DNA from: Lewinellaceae bacterium
GTDB taxonomy: Bacteria > Bacteroidota > Bacteroidia > Chitinophagales > Saprospiraceae
Reading direction: 5' to 3'
NCBI GenBank assembly: GCA_020636375.1
Contig: JACJXZ010000018.1
Coordinates: forward strand, 124,001-188,000
DNA: 64,000 bases
Shown: positions 1 to 9,559 of the stretch, in pieces
How positions within the stretch are numbered: position 1 is the first letter of the stretch
How the letters are laid out: every line of letters starts with the position of its first letter
Made by a program: the position numbers and the translations under genes
Notes under the pieces: model-generated
Seen by the model: the letters and a program-made list of their open reading frames with translations, nothing else
Database searches by the model: none
Told to the model about the DNA's origin: nothing

Positions 1-2729
1 ATTTTACGTCCAGGGACTATGCTTCCGGCTCACCGGCGGCCCTGGGTAATTACATCGCCGACAACCTGATCAACTTCGGATTGCAGGACGGCGCCAACGA
101 GCAGAACGGCTACGCCAACCAATACTACATTTCCGCCAACCCGCCGCTCGCCCCCGTGGCGCCCGGCAACCCGCTGCTGCTGAACCCCAACCGCTGGCAG
201 CCGCTGACCCTCGACGTGTTCATCGACCAGAGCGGTAACCCTATCCCACTGAGCACGCCGCCCTTCCTCAGCCCGGAATGGGGCAAGGTGGTCCCCTTCT
301 CCCTCCAGCCCGGGGAGCTGACGATCAACTACCGGGGCGGCAACGAATACTGGGTCTACCACGACCCCGGCGCGCCACCCCATATCGATGAGATCGACGG
401 CGGCGGCCGGACCGAAGAATACATGTGGAATTTCCTGCTGGTGTCCATCTGGTCGGCCCATCTCGACCCCAGCGATGGCGTAATGTGGGACATCTCCCCC
501 GGCGCCAGCGGCAACTTCCAGGGAGATTTGCCGACGGACTTCGACGGATACCAGGAATACTATGGCCTCCTGGATGGCCAAACACCCGGCGAGGGCCACC
601 CGGTCAACCCCTATACCGGCCAGCCCTACGAACCTCAGATCGTGCCCCGAGGCGACTATACCCGCGTACTGGCGGAGTTCTGGGCCGACGGCCCCGACTC
701 CGAAACGCCTCCCGGCCATTGGTTCACCATCCTCAACTACGTCAACGACCACCCGGCCCTCGTCAAGCGCTATAACGGACAGGGGCCGGTCCTGGACGAT
801 CTGGAGTGGGACGTCAAGGCCTACCTGACCATGGGCGGCGCCATGCATGACGCCGCCATCACCGCCTGGGGCATCAAAGGCTGGTACGACTACCTGCGCC
901 CCATATCCGCTATCCGCTGGATGGCGGACAACGGGCAGAGCTCCGACCCCAACCTGCCCAACTACCACCCGGCGGGTATTCCCCTGGTGCCTGGTTACGT
1001 GGAGCTGGTCACCGCCAGCGACCCGCTCCTCCTGCGGGGCTTCAACAATGAGCACGTCGGCAAGGTAAAACTGTACGCCTGGCGCGGGCCCGACTACATC
1101 GACGACCCCGCCGTCGACGAGGCAGGCGTCGGCTGGATCCGGGCGGAAAACTGGTGGCCTTACCAGCGCCCCTCCTTCGTCACTCCTCCTTTCGCCGGCT
1201 ATATTTCCGGCCATTCTACCTACTCCCGAACTGCCGCCGAAGTGATGACGCTGCTCACCGGCGACCCCTTCTTTCCGGGAGGAATGGGCGAATTCGTGGC
1301 CCCGAAAAACGAATTCCTCGTCTTTGAAGAAGGCCCCAGCGTAGACATCACCCTGCAGTGGGCCACCTACCGCGACGCCTCCGACCAGACCAGCCTCTCC
1401 CGCATCTGGGGAGGCATCCACCCGCCGGTTGACGACATCCCCGGCCGCATTATCGGCCAGCAGCTCGGGCCCGAGGCCTTCTACTACGCCCGACAGTATT
1501 TCTACCGCGACCAGGACAACGACGGCTACTTCAGCTACGAAGATTGCGACGATGACAACGCCACCATCAACCCGGAAGCCGCTGAGATTTGCGACGGCAT
1601 CGACAACGACTGCAACGGCTTCATCGACGACAATATCGCCATCTATACCTACTTCCCGGACGCCGACGGCGATGGCTTTGGCGACGCCGCTACAGCCATT
1701 GACACCTGCCTGGCTGCCCCGCCAACCGGCTTTGTCGACAACAGCCTCGACTGCAACGACGGCGATGCCAGCCTCAACCCCAATGCCGTTGAGGCCTGCG
1801 ACGGAATCGACAACGACTGCAACGGCACCATAGACAACGGCATTCCTCTCTACAGCTACTTCCTCGACCAGGACGGCGACGGCTTCGGCGGCGTCGCCCA
1901 GGTGATCGACACCTGCCTGGCCACCCCGCCCGACGGATACGCCGACAATGCCCAGGATTGCAACGACAATAACCCCAATGTGTACAACGGCGCGCCGGAG
2001 CTGTGCGACGGCCTGGATAACGACTGCAACGGTGCCATTGACGACGGCCTGGCCTTCACGACTTATTTCTTCGATGCTGACGGCGATGGCTTCGGCGACG
2101 CTGACCTCGCCATCGACACCTGCCTGGCCGCCCCGCCCGACGGGTACGCCGACAACGCCCAGGACTGCGACGACGGCGATGCCACCGTCTATTTCGGCGC
2201 CCCCGAATTGTGCGACGGCCTGGACAACAACTGCAACGGCATGATCGATGATGAACTGCCACTGGCCAGCTACTTCCCCGATGTTGACGGCGACGGATTC
2301 GGCGACGCCGGCCTCGGCCTGGATACCTGCCTGGCCGTCCCGCCGGCAGGCTATGTCGACAACGACGGCGATTGCAACGACAGCGACTCCGCCATCAACC
2401 CGGACGCTATGGAAGTGCTGGACAGCCTGGACAACAACTGCAACGGCATGGTCGACGAAGGGCTGGTCGGCACGGCTTCACCGGAACCAGAAAGCTGGAA
2501 GCTCTACCCCAACCCGGTCCGGGAGGAGTTGATCCTGCAGTCTTCCTACTCCGGCCCCGTCACGGCCCGGCTGCACAGCGGGGAGGGCAGGACGGTCCTG
2601 GAGGCGCGGCTGGACATGAACGGCGGCAGGGCCATCCTGGACATGCGGCGCACTGCACCCGGCTTCTACTTCCTGGAACTGCTGGATGCGAACGGGAGGC
2701 GGTTGCTGGTGGAGAAGGTCATACGCTAA
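1..2729 (+). CDS. Vanadium haloperoxidase/PAP2-like secreted protein with MopE-type repeats and T9SS sorting domain (5' partial)
   Basis: The frame (codons from base 3) is open to the window edge, so the N-terminus and any signal peptide lie outside. The first ~500 visible codons resemble the vanadium-dependent haloperoxidase/PAP2 fold: an SGHS motif at 1206-1217 and an R-x-W-G-G-I-H-x3-D motif at 1401-1433, which in the family bind vanadate or phosphate. Five copies of a ~69-residue unit follow (about 1503-2469), the first lacking its front half. Each unit has a D-x-D-G-D-G-F loop and a C-D-G-x-D-N-D-C-N-G motif, as in MopE-type 'putative metal-binding' repeats (Pfam PF11617). The last ~75 residues, starting LYPNPVREEL, are a type A T9SS C-terminal domain, so the product is expected at the cell surface or outside. 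Whether it oxidises halides or is a phosphatase relative cannot be told from sequence. Nothing suggests coregulation with the convergent gene at 2993-8236. Confidence 0.85.
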   Translation, partial: FTSRDYASGSPAALGNYIADNLINFGLQDGANEQNGYANQYYISANPPLAPVAPGNPLLLNPNRWQPLTLDVFIDQSGNPIPLSTPPFLSPEWGKVVPFSLQPGELTINYRGGNEYWVYHDPGAPPHIDEIDGGGRTEEYMWNFLLVSIWSAHLDPSDGVMWDISPGASGNFQGDLPTDFDGYQEYYGLLDGQTPGEGHPVNPYTGQPYEPQIVPRGDYTRVLAEFWADGPDSETPPGHWFTILNYVNDHPALVKRYNGQGPVLDDLEWDVKAYLTMGGAMHDAAITAWGIKGWYDYLRPISAIRWMADNGQSSDPNLPNYHPAGIPLVPGYVELVTASDPLLLRGFNNEHVGKVKLYAWRGPDYIDDPAVDEAGVGWIRAENWWPYQRPSFVTPPFAGYISGHSTYSRTAAEVMTLLTGDPFFPGGMGEFVAPKNEFLVFEEGPSVDITLQWATYRDASDQTSLSRIWGGIHPPVDDIPGRIIGQQLGPEAFYYARQYFYRDQDNDGYFSYEDCDDDNATINPEAAEICDGIDNDCNGFIDDNIAIYTYFPDADGDGFGDAATAIDTCLAAPPTGFVDNSLDCNDGDASLNPNAVEACDGIDNDCNGTIDNGIPLYSYFLDQDGDGFGGVAQVIDTCLATPPDGYADNAQDCNDNNPNVYNGAPELCDGLDNDCNGAIDDGLAFTTYFFDADGDGFGDADLAIDTCLAAPPDGYADNAQDCDDGDATVYFGAPELCDGLDNNCNGMIDDELPLASYFPDVDGDGFGDAGLGLDTCLAVPPAGYVDNDGDCNDSDSAINPDAMEVLDSLDNNCNGMVDEGLVGTASPEPESWKLYPNPVREELILQSSYSGPVTARLHSGEGRTVLEARLDMNGGRAILDMRRTAPGFYFLELLDANGRRLLVEKVIR

Positions 2730-2845
2730 GTTCAGGAACCCCTCCAAGACCGCTCGGCAAAGGTTTCCTGAATTTACCCGTTACCCTGTGATGTAACGGA
2801 GGCCATGAGAAAAGCGATACTCCAGTCATCGATCCAGGCCGGGCA

Positions 2846-2936
2846 GGTTGTCTGTTGCTGATTGCTTGTTGTCGGCCCGGAAACCCGGGGCCCTTCTGCC
2901 CAACAACAGACAACAAACAACAGACAACAGACAACC
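2846..2936. repeat. Intergenic inverted repeat with CAACAGA-type tandem units
   Basis: A perfect 12-bp inverted repeat (GGTTGTCTGTTG at 2846-2857 and its complement at 2925-2936) encloses a GC-rich palindromic centre. The right arm sits in short tandem CAACA/GACAAC units. It lies in the 263-bp gap between two convergent genes. It may form a hairpin at the 3' ends, but there is no T-tract, so a rho-independent terminator is not supported. Confidence 0.5.
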
Positions 2937-2992
2937 GGCACCCCTGGTTTCCGGCGTTTTCTCAACGCCCTTGTCACATCACACCGTTACCC

Positions 2993-4279
2993 CTACCGCA
3001 CCAGGCTCAGCTTCCTGGTGACAGATTCGCTCTGCGTGCGCAACCGCACCAGATAGGCACCCGCGCTCAGCTGCAGCCCACGACCATCCGTGCCGTCCCA
3101 AAAATATTCCTGCCGCCCGGCGTCTACATAGCCGGACAGCAATGCCGCCACCCGCTGCCCATTCAGGTTGAACACCTCCAGCTCAGCCGGGCAGGCTTCC
3201 GGCAGATAGAAACGAATAGCTACCTGCTCGTTGAACGGGTTGGGGCTGGCCTCCAGTTGCACAAGCTCCTCTTCCGCGGTCGCCGGCTGTCCCGGATTAA
3301 CGGGCAGAGCGGCAGGCGACGGGCAGCACACCACGGTGCCGGCGTTCAGGGCGTTGATTAGGCCGTTCACCTGGGCTATGATATAACTGGCCGCATCAAC
3401 CGGGATGCCGCCACCGCTCTGGTACTGCACATAACTGACGACATAGTCCAGCGAGCTGATCACCGAACCGGTGCCGTATCCGCTGCAGAATTTGCTGGCC
3501 GCCAAATCCAGCCGCCGGGTAATGGCCCTTTTTACCGAAAGGCTGGTGCTCAATCCGTTGACATAGGCATTCAGGCTGCTTACCACTGTATTGATGCACA
3601 CCTCGGTATCACAAGCGTCGCCCAGCCCGTCCTGGTCAAGGTCTTCCTGGCCGGGGTTGAAATCGGCCGGGCAGTTATCGACATCCCCGCAGATGCCGTC
3701 CCCGTCGATGTCGTCGTCGGGGTCGTTGGGGCAGGGGTCGGGGCAGGCGCCGAAGAGGTCGTCGCGCACCCAGACGCTGGCCGTGCAGCTGGCCGTATTG
3801 TTGTTCACATCGGTGACGGTGAGGGTGACGGCCCTGGGGCCCAGCAAATCCGCGCAGCTGAAGGCCGTCCGGCTGAGGGCACGCCCGCCGATGCCGCAGG
3901 CGTCGGCCGAGCCGCCGTCCACCTCGCCTGCGGTGAGCGTAGCCGAACCGCCGGCGCCGAGCTGTATGGTGACATTCTGACAAAGCGCCTCCGGATCGGT
4001 ATTGTCCCGGACGGTCACCGTAGACACACAACTGTGGCTGTTGCCGGCCCCGTCGGTGGCGGTGAGCAGCACGGTGCGCATGCCCACGTCGGCGCAGCCG
4101 AAGCTCGTCCGGTTCAGGCTCAGGCCGAGCAGGCCGCAGTTGTCGCTGCTGCCGTTGTTCACCTGGCCGGCGGTGAGCGTAGCCGAACCGGCGGCGTTCA
4201 GCTCGATAGTGCGGTTGCGGCAGCGCGCCACCGGGGCTTCGGTATCGTTGACCGCTATGGTAAAGGAGCAATGGGACAT
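2993..4279 (-). CDS. Segment of protein B: HYR-like x2, TSP3, FIMAH-like module, T9SS sorting domain
   Basis: This is the C-terminal 428-codon segment of the locus. Two HYR-like Ig modules (each with N-G-S-S/A-D-x-C-G and a V-T-V-x-D-N ending) precede a TSP3 region with D-x-D-G-D-G and D-Q-D-G-L-G-D-A-C-D calcium loops. Next comes a ~90-residue helical module (about 3320-3600) resembling FIMAH domains, then a ~90-residue T9SS type A domain starting ASPNPFNEQ. Bases 3428-4230 are almost identical to 13548-14340 in gene C and closely match gene D, which indicates recent duplication or gene conversion. The in-frame start at 4279 is not a real translation start; the frame joins the segment ending at 4255. 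Confidence 0.8.
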   Translation of the reverse strand: MSHCSFTIAVNDTEAPVARCRNRTIELNAAGSATLTAGQVNNGSSDNCGLLGLSLNRTSFGCADVGMRTVLLTATDGAGNSHSCVSTVTVRDNTDPEALCQNVTIQLGAGGSATLTAGEVDGGSADACGIGGRALSRTAFSCADLLGPRAVTLTVTDVNNNTASCTASVWVRDDLFGACPDPCPNDPDDDIDGDGICGDVDNCPADFNPGQEDLDQDGLGDACDTEVCINTVVSSLNAYVNGLSTSLSVKRAITRRLDLAASKFCSGYGTGSVISSLDYVVSYVQYQSGGGIPVDAASYIIAQVNGLINALNAGTVVCCPSPAALPVNPGQPATAEEELVQLEASPNPFNEQVAIRFYLPEACPAELEVFNLNGQRVAALLSGYVDAGRQEYFWDGTDGRGLQLSAGAYLVRLRTQSESVTRKLSLVR

Positions 4280-5202
4280 AAGTAGGCGGCATCCGTAGCG
4301 GTGTAAGATTCGGTAGTGGTTCCGATCGGGAAGGCAGCCCCGCTACCCAGGCCGGCCGTTTGGTTGATGCTTCCGCCGAGGCAGTTATCGGTGAAGTTGA
4401 CCGTGTAGGCCACCACAGCGCTACACTGTCCGGGATCGGCGCCCACTACAATGTTCGCTGGGCAGGTGATGGCTGGCGCTTTGCTATCCACAACGGTTAC
4501 CTTCGCCGGGCAGGCAGCCGTATTGCCGTTCTCGTCCGTCACGGTGAGGGTGACCGTGTTTGCCCCCACATCCACACAACCGAACGACTGCCGGCTGAGC
4601 ACTGCCGACTGGATGCCGCAGGCGTCGCTCGAGCCGTTGTCCACCTCGCCGGCGGTGAGCGTAGCCGAGCCGCTGGCGTCCAGCTGCACCGTAATATCTG
4701 TACAGGTAGCTACCGGAGCTACGTTGTCTTCCACCGTCACAGTGGCCGAGCAGGTCGTTGTATTGCCGTTGTTGTCCGTTACCGTCAGCGTTACGGTGTT
4801 GCTCCCCACCTGCGAGCAGTCGAAATCCGTTTGATCCAGGGACAGGTTCGCAAGGCCGCAGGCGTCCGTGGAGCCGCCGTTCACCGCCGCGGCCGTGGTT
4901 GAGCCCGCGCCATCACCGTCCAGCTGCACCGTCACGTCCTGGCAGCGCGCTACCGGCGGCACGTTATCTTCTACCGTTACCGTCGCATTACAAGTCGACG
5001 GGTTGTCATTGACGTCTGTGACCGTCAGTACGACCGCTACATCAACCACGTCCGTGCAGGTGAAGGCCGTGCGGCTCAGCTCGTATATCAATACCACAGG
5101 CATCCGTAGAGCCGTTATCCACCGCCAGGCCGTCGTCGAGCCGTTGCCGTTAGCGTCCAGCTGCACCGTCACGTCCGGCAACGGGCCACCGGAGGATGGC
5201 AT
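4255..5202 (-). CDS. Segment of protein B: tandem HYR-like modules
   Basis: The 315-codon segment has four HYR-like modules with the pattern D-V-T-V-Q-L-D ... D-A-C-G ... V-T-L-T-V-T-D. Two short local frame changes are evident around 5087 and 5150, where the expected N-G-S-T-D-A-C-G core is readable in a neighbouring frame. The junction with the next segment is at about 4270-4290, where a GCCGGC-type context appears as GCCTAC. The modules are predicted to be extracellular beta-sandwich spacers. Confidence 0.65.
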   Translation of the reverse strand: MPSSGGPLPDVTVQLDANGNGSTTAWRWITALRMPVVLIYELSRTAFTCTDVVDVAVVLTVTDVNDNPSTCNATVTVEDNVPPVARCQDVTVQLDGDGAGSTTAAAVNGGSTDACGLANLSLDQTDFDCSQVGSNTVTLTVTDNNGNTTTCSATVTVEDNVAPVATCTDITVQLDASGSATLTAGEVDNGSSDACGIQSAVLSRQSFGCVDVGANTVTLTVTDENGNTAACPAKVTVVDSKAPAITCPANIVVGADPGQCSAVVAYTVNFTDNCLGGSINQTAGLGSGAAFPIGTTTESYTATDAAYLCPIAPLP

Positions 5203-5344
5203 CCCGTATGGTTAGTACAGTGGCATTACAGATATCTTCATTTTCATTCCCATCCGTCACCCTCAAAAGGCAAGAGAAAAGTTTGATCACAGGTTATGAG
5301 GTAGCTTTCCGGAGGCACGTCTCCATCGGCAAAGGTAAAATTGA

Positions 5345-5833
5345 TTATCCGGTATTATCGGAGGAACCATTATCCAATTCTTCCGGAAAAAGCTCATAGG
5401 CGCCCGTTTCATCCAGGTAAATCGTCAGGGCGCTGATGTTTCTGCACACCGGATCTACATTGTCATTAAAATATACAGTTGCGGTACATTGATCGATCAT
5501 TCCTCTGACATCCGTAACCGTAAGGGTGACCGTACGGGGTTCGGTTCCATCCGTAGCCAGAAACGTATCCTCATCCAAAGAAAGAGCTTCCGTAGGAATC
5601 AGAACTCCACAAGCATCTACCGATTTATTATTGACTTGTCGGGGGGCTATGGTTGCGATTCCCTCTTCATTAAAGTTGGTAGCTACGAACTTACACTTTG
5701 CGGTGGGAGGAACGTTGTTCTCTACGGTGACCGTTGCGTTGCAGCTACCTTCTTGTCCGGCAACATTCGCGACCGTCAGGGTCACCGTATTCGGACCTGT
5801 GTCAGAACAAGAAAAGGAACTTTTATCCAGCAC
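5345..5833 (-). CDS. Segment of protein B: HYR-like modules
   Basis: The 162-codon segment encodes about two HYR-like modules, with V-T-L-T-V-A/T-D strands and a D-A-C-G turn. Its codon use is less GC-rich than the C-terminal part of the same locus, suggesting these modules are older or of different origin. A neighbouring frame at 5782-6012 carries the preceding module. Confidence 0.55.
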   Translation of the reverse strand: MLDKSSFSCSDTGPNTVTLTVANVAGQEGSCNATVTVENNVPPTAKCKFVATNFNEEGIATIAPRQVNNKSVDACGVLIPTEALSLDEDTFLATDGTEPRTVTLTVTDVRGMIDQCTATVYFNDNVDPVCRNISALTIYLDETGAYELFPEELDNGSSDNTG

Positions 5834-6192
5834 CGGGATTGAATGCCACAGGCACTGGAAGAGCCATTATCGACCATTCCGGCGGTTATGCTGACCGTGC
5901 CATCGACCCCCAGTTGCAACGTGATATCCTGACAAAGGGCTGTAGGCGGGACTTCTTCCTCCACACTTACTTCACAATCGCGCGTGTTCTCATTGCCATG
6001 TTCATCCACCACGGTTAAGGTTACCCATTGGGTACCCAGGTCGTCACAGTCAAAAAGCCTTCCGGGCTGGTTTCACTTTGTATGGCACAGTTATCAGTGG
6101 AAAAGCTTACTAGGGCATTGGCTGCCAGCATACTTGAGCCGCTTTCATCCAACTGCACTACTTTTGTCGGACAAATTACCGTTGGCAGGATC

Positions 6193-6798
6193 TCATCGCC
6201 CTGACGGAAAAGTTCGTAATGCAGACATCCGATATTTGGTTATTTTCTGACAGACGCCAAGAGAGGGTGTACTCACCCGGTCCGTACAGCCCGCTTTATC
6301 CTCCGATGAAAATGGAATACTCACCGCCCCGCCAATGCGGCTGCTTATTTCAAATCCACAGGGAATAACACCGGCCGGCTCCGGCATCTGCACGTAAGCT
6401 TCGCAGCTATTATCAGGAATATCCACCACAAAATCGGGTGCACAGGTAAAGTCATAATCGGCCTCATTGGGCGCTACCCGGAAATTAATAACACAAACAT
6501 CCACGGACGCATTGGGTCCACTTAATACCCTGTATCGCAACCTATATTCGCCGGGGCCATAGTTGCCGCTTTTATCCGTAGTTGTAAAACCGGCGAAGGG
6601 ATCACAATCTGCACATTCCAATCTGTTTTCTACAAAATAGCCGCAGGTGAAGGCGCCGACAGGGAAAGAAAGATCGACGTAGGCCTCCGTTTGGCCCGGC
6701 GGAATACTGACACAAAAATCATCGGGGCAGTCCAGCTCGTACGCCTTCACCATGACTTCCGTGGTGCAGTTGGCGTAGTTTTCCTCGGCATCCCCCAA
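6193..6798 (-). CDS. Segment of protein B: Cys-rich Ig-like modules
   Basis: The 201-codon segment holds two diverged HYR-like/Ig-like modules, each with paired cysteines (for example C-P-D-D-F-C-V and C-A-P-D-F-V-V) and a G-x-Y-x-L-R-Y-R-V strand. Position and cysteine pattern place it between the Gly-rich N-terminus and the regular HYR array. The end of the frame is lost at about 6193. Confidence 0.5.
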   Translation of the reverse strand: MGDAEENYANCTTEVMVKAYELDCPDDFCVSIPPGQTEAYVDLSFPVGAFTCGYFVENRLECADCDPFAGFTTTDKSGNYGPGEYRLRYRVLSGPNASVDVCVINFRVAPNEADYDFTCAPDFVVDIPDNSCEAYVQMPEPAGVIPCGFEISSRIGGAVSIPFSSEDKAGCTDRVSTPSLGVCQKITKYRMSALRTFPSGR

Positions 6799-7543
6799 GG
6801 TCAGCGTAACCGAATACGTGCCGATGTCAGAACAGGTGAACGTCGTCTGGCTGATCGACCGGCTGGTAATCCCGCAATTATCAAAGGAGCCATTGTCCAG
6901 ATCCGTTGGCGTAAGGAAACGGTACCCGTTTCATCCGGAAAGAGCGTTATACTCGGTTGACAAAGCGCCGTAGGCGGCTATTGTCCTCAATATTCAGGGA
7001 CACCGAGCAATAACTTTCCAGGCTTTGGGCATCCGTTACGCGCAACCACAAAAGTCGTTTTCAATAACGCCTGTTTCGGAACAATCAAAATTAAGTTCAT
7101 TGGCCTCAGCAAAACCAAATCCGGTAAACCCGACGAAGACCATTTCCAGGGCGGCATCATCGCCGTTGGGATCGTAGCTGCCGCCATCTACGTCAGCGGG
7201 ATAGACGGTAGCCATACCGTCGGTACCCAGTTCTACGTTCACGTACCTGACAGACGGCTACGGGGACTCGGAATCCTCAAGGACGTATTCGATATAACCG
7301 CTGCGGGGGTTATTCGTGCGGCCGCCGCCCTGTTTGGCGCTACTTGAGGCCGCTGCATTGACGAAGCTGCCGCCGCCATAGCCGCCGTTAGGGTTAAAAA
7401 GATCACCGCCGCCGCCAGAGCCACCGGAAAAGCCACCGCCGCCGCCGCCGCCGCCGGAAAGATCATCTCCGCCACCGCCTCCACCATAGCCATACCCCCA
7501 AAACACCATCGCCACCCAAAAGCCACCCACGCCACCAGAGACT

Positions 7544-8236
7544 CTACCTGCCCCGGCATTGATTTCCCGCCTCCTCCCTGGTACTGTAACCACCACCACC
7601 GCAAAAGCCACCATTACCATTAGTATTACCACCATTTCCGTCCACACCGCCATTTATCCCGCCTCCATCTTCCGTCGTTACGCCACCACGACCGGCATTT
7701 CCATCACAAACACCACTCAGCCCGGCGCCGCCACCGCCGGCTACCGCCAGAATGACCCAGGAAGTACCGGCGTCCGCAAAGTCAAGAGATGGGAGATTGC
7801 TTAAGGTACTGGGGTCGCTCGCCGTGGTGTATAGCAGACCAGAGCCCCCACCGCCTCCGGCGCCATAAACTCCGTTACCACCCCGACTTTCTCCCCGCTC
7901 ACCCGGAATAAAACGCAAGCGTCCGCCCGGCGCTAGTTGCCCTGATCCGGGGCCAATGAAAAAGGTAGCCTGCACCGTTGCACCTTGCCCTCCCTTCCTG
8001 GTGCATAGATCGGGTACCCTCCGGCGACCGCCATCCCCTCCATTCAGGGTGAAGGAGATGGATCCGCCCACATTGGGGATGATATAATCGGTGTAATCCG
8101 TCCCACTTTGGTAATCTATCCGCGTGGGGTACTGGGAGGTAGAGAGGTTGCTCTGGGCTGTGAGCTGACCGGCCATTAAATTGCCTAGCAGAAAAAGAAT
8201 AAAGAATGCCCGATGAAGGGAACTTTTCAAGTTCAT
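7544..8236 (-). CDS. N-terminal segment of protein B: signal peptide and Gly-rich region
   Basis: The segment begins with a clear Sec signal peptide (basic MNLKSSLHR, a hydrophobic core, then a cut near LTAQ-SN at about residue 28). A beta-rich region with a Gly-rich tail (G-A-G-G-G-G-G-S-G) follows. The Gly-rich stretch continues in the shifted frame at 7258-7653, where runs of six to eight glycines occur. Long GGC/GCC runs at 7370-7470 make this stretch prone to both real slippage and sequencing error. Confidence 0.6.
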   Translation of the reverse strand: MNLKSSLHRAFFILFLLGNLMAGQLTAQSNLSTSQYPTRIDYQSGTDYTDYIIPNVGGSISFTLNGGDGGRRRVPDLCTRKGGQGATVQATFFIGPGSGQLAPGGRLRFIPGERGESRGGNGVYGAGGGGGSGLLYTTASDPSTLSNLPSLDFADAGTSWVILAVAGGGGAGLSGVCDGNAGRGGVTTEDGGGINGGVDGNGGNTNGNGGFCGGGGYSTREEAGNQCRGR

Positions 8237-8303
8237 GTGGATTAAAATTTGTTAGCTAGTGCCGACAGCGCTAGGGTATTCACGAATAATTAAGCGCATC
8301 CTT

Positions 8304-8423
8304 TCAGCGAAAGAATGCCATTACCATACTCCCCACCAGATAAAGCAAGGGGAAAAAAATAAGGCAAGCCACGCAGGCCAGGCCCTTTTGCAGTTTAGTT
8401 TGAGCTGTGTTTTCTGTTTGCAT
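8304..8423 (-). CDS. Possible small membrane peptide (39 aa)
   Basis: This short frame begins with ATG at 8423, has a polar N-terminus (MQTENTAQTKLQKG) and a single 20-residue hydrophobic segment ending FFR. It lies just upstream of gene B on the same strand, inside the B/HTCS1 intergenic region. No homologue is recognised, and support is only the charge and hydrophobicity layout. Confidence 0.3.
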   Translation of the reverse strand: MQTENTAQTKLQKGLACVACLIFFPLLYLVGSMVMAFFR

Positions 8424-8490
8424 GATTGAAATAATTTGGAGTGAACAGTTCTGTTGGTTGTCGCTGCAAAGGTGGGGTAAAGGGAAAGCC

Positions 8491-8523
8491 AAAATCCGGA
8501 CATATCAGGCTAAAATCCGGACA
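8491..8523. promoter_or_regulatory. Direct-repeat operator candidate for HTCS1 (21-bp spacing)
   Basis: AAAATCCGGACA occurs twice, at 8491-8502 and 8512-8523, identical over 12 bp and starting 21 bp apart (two helical turns). It lies between the divergent gene B (start 8236) and HTCS1 (start 8660). Tandem half-sites 21 bp apart are typical of AraC-family binding, and the HTCS1 output domain is of that family. Which of the two promoters it serves is not decided. Confidence 0.6.
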
Positions 8524-8659
8524 AAAGCCAGAAACACCCTGTTTCTCACTATGCCCAAGCGCCACTTTGTATTTTTTTCCCGTCTGGCCGAAACTTCCGC
8601 TTTTTCTTCTTGTATATTTTCTTCAAATCTTTATTTTCATCTATTCGTTTTTCAAAAAA

Positions 8660-9559
8660 ATGCCTGGTTTAAGTATAGTGGTCCGACTATTCTATTTTTC
8701 CATCCTGCTTGCCCTGTTGGGTGCGCTACCTTCGGCCAGCGCCCAGGAGGCAGCGGAATGGCCCAGGCTGGAGCGTTCCTACCTCAGCGATTTCCGCCAG
8801 GAGGAAACACCCTACACCAATAAATGTATCCGCAATGTTTTTCTGGACGGGGAAGGGCGCTTATGGCTGGACTATTGCGGGCTGGAACGGCTGGTCAACG
8901 GCATCAGTGTATTCCAGTTCGACGGGTATGAATTCCATCCGGTTGAGTTCTTTTCCCCGGAAAAAGGCCGGCTGGAACGGCTGGCCATTATGGGGATGAG
9001 TGCACAAGGCCAGTTATTCGGCCAGGCCGAGGAAAAAGAATTTTTCCTGCTCGATCCGGATAGCCATGAAGCTCGGCTTATTGCAATAACCGATCCTTCT
9101 TTTGCAAGCTTTTCTCCGAAGGGCGTTTCGGAAGCCGACGGCAAGGCCTATTTACTTGGCTACACCGAAGCACATACCCTACAACTATTCACGATAGAAG
9201 GAAAGGCCCTCAAAAAAGAATTTTCCCTCAATTACCCGGACGGTTTATGGGGAACTGGCAATGACCACCCTTTGCTGATCAATGAACGGGAAACATGGTT
9301 CATGGGCGGAACCCTGCCGCTTTTCCGCCTGGATCGCAAAAGCCAATCCGTCCGGGCTTATTATCCTCCTGACTTCATCGGGCATAACCTGAACCGGCAA
9401 CTGACGCTGAAGGACATGTCGGATGCCAGCCCCCGCCTTCTGCAAAGCCCGGCCGGGCAGCTCTATTTTTTCTTACCGGAATATTATGGGAACCGCCTGT
9501 TCCAGTTCAGCCGGGAAAAGGATCAGTTTATCGCGATAGAGGTACCAATTCCCCGGTAA
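8660..9559 (+). CDS. HTCS1 sensor segment (N-terminal)
   Basis: About 299 codons run from the signal peptide into the propeller-like sensor, with blade motifs such as D-G-E-G-R-L-W-L-D-Y near 8845. The frame ends at 9559 in a CCCCGGTAATGG context where the paralogous HTCS4 continues. The segment alone would be a secreted fragment without signalling function. Confidence 0.6.
   Translation: MPGLSIVVRLFYFSILLALLGALPSASAQEAAEWPRLERSYLSDFRQEETPYTNKCIRNVFLDGEGRLWLDYCGLERLVNGISVFQFDGYEFHPVEFFSPEKGRLERLAIMGMSAQGQLFGQAEEKEFFLLDPDSHEARLIAITDPSFASFSPKGVSEADGKAYLLGYTEAHTLQLFTIEGKALKKEFSLNYPDGLWGTGNDHPLLINERETWFMGGTLPLFRLDRKSQSVRAYYPPDFIGHNLNRQLTLKDMSDASPRLLQSPAGQLYFFLPEYYGNRLFQFSREKDQFIAIEVPIPR

Larger units (their letters stand above)
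2993..8236 (-). pseudogene. Giant surface protein B (Gly-rich / HYR-like / TSP3 / FIMAH-like / T9SS), frameshifted locus
   Basis: This is one locus of about 1,740 codons read from the ATG at 8236 down to a stop at 2993. There is one signal peptide at the start, one T9SS domain at the end and no other secretion signal between. The frame changes several times: near 7600, 7250, 7040-6800, 6190-6010, 5800, 5340-5200 and 4270. Domain content continues across each change: a Gly-rich region, HYR-like Ig modules in tandem, TSP3 calcium-binding repeats, a FIMAH-like module and the sorting domain. It is divergent from HTCS1 (start 8660), and the shared intergenic region holds a 21-bp-spaced direct repeat. 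The likely role is a large secreted adhesin or matrix protein controlled by HTCS1. The breaks may be sequence errors; a true pseudogene cannot be excluded. Confidence 0.75.

Noticed and set aside
2730..2992. Possible CRISPR-like short repeats (CAACAGACAAC)
   Set aside because: The units are 5-11 bp without spacers of constant length; they are simple tandem and inverted repeats.
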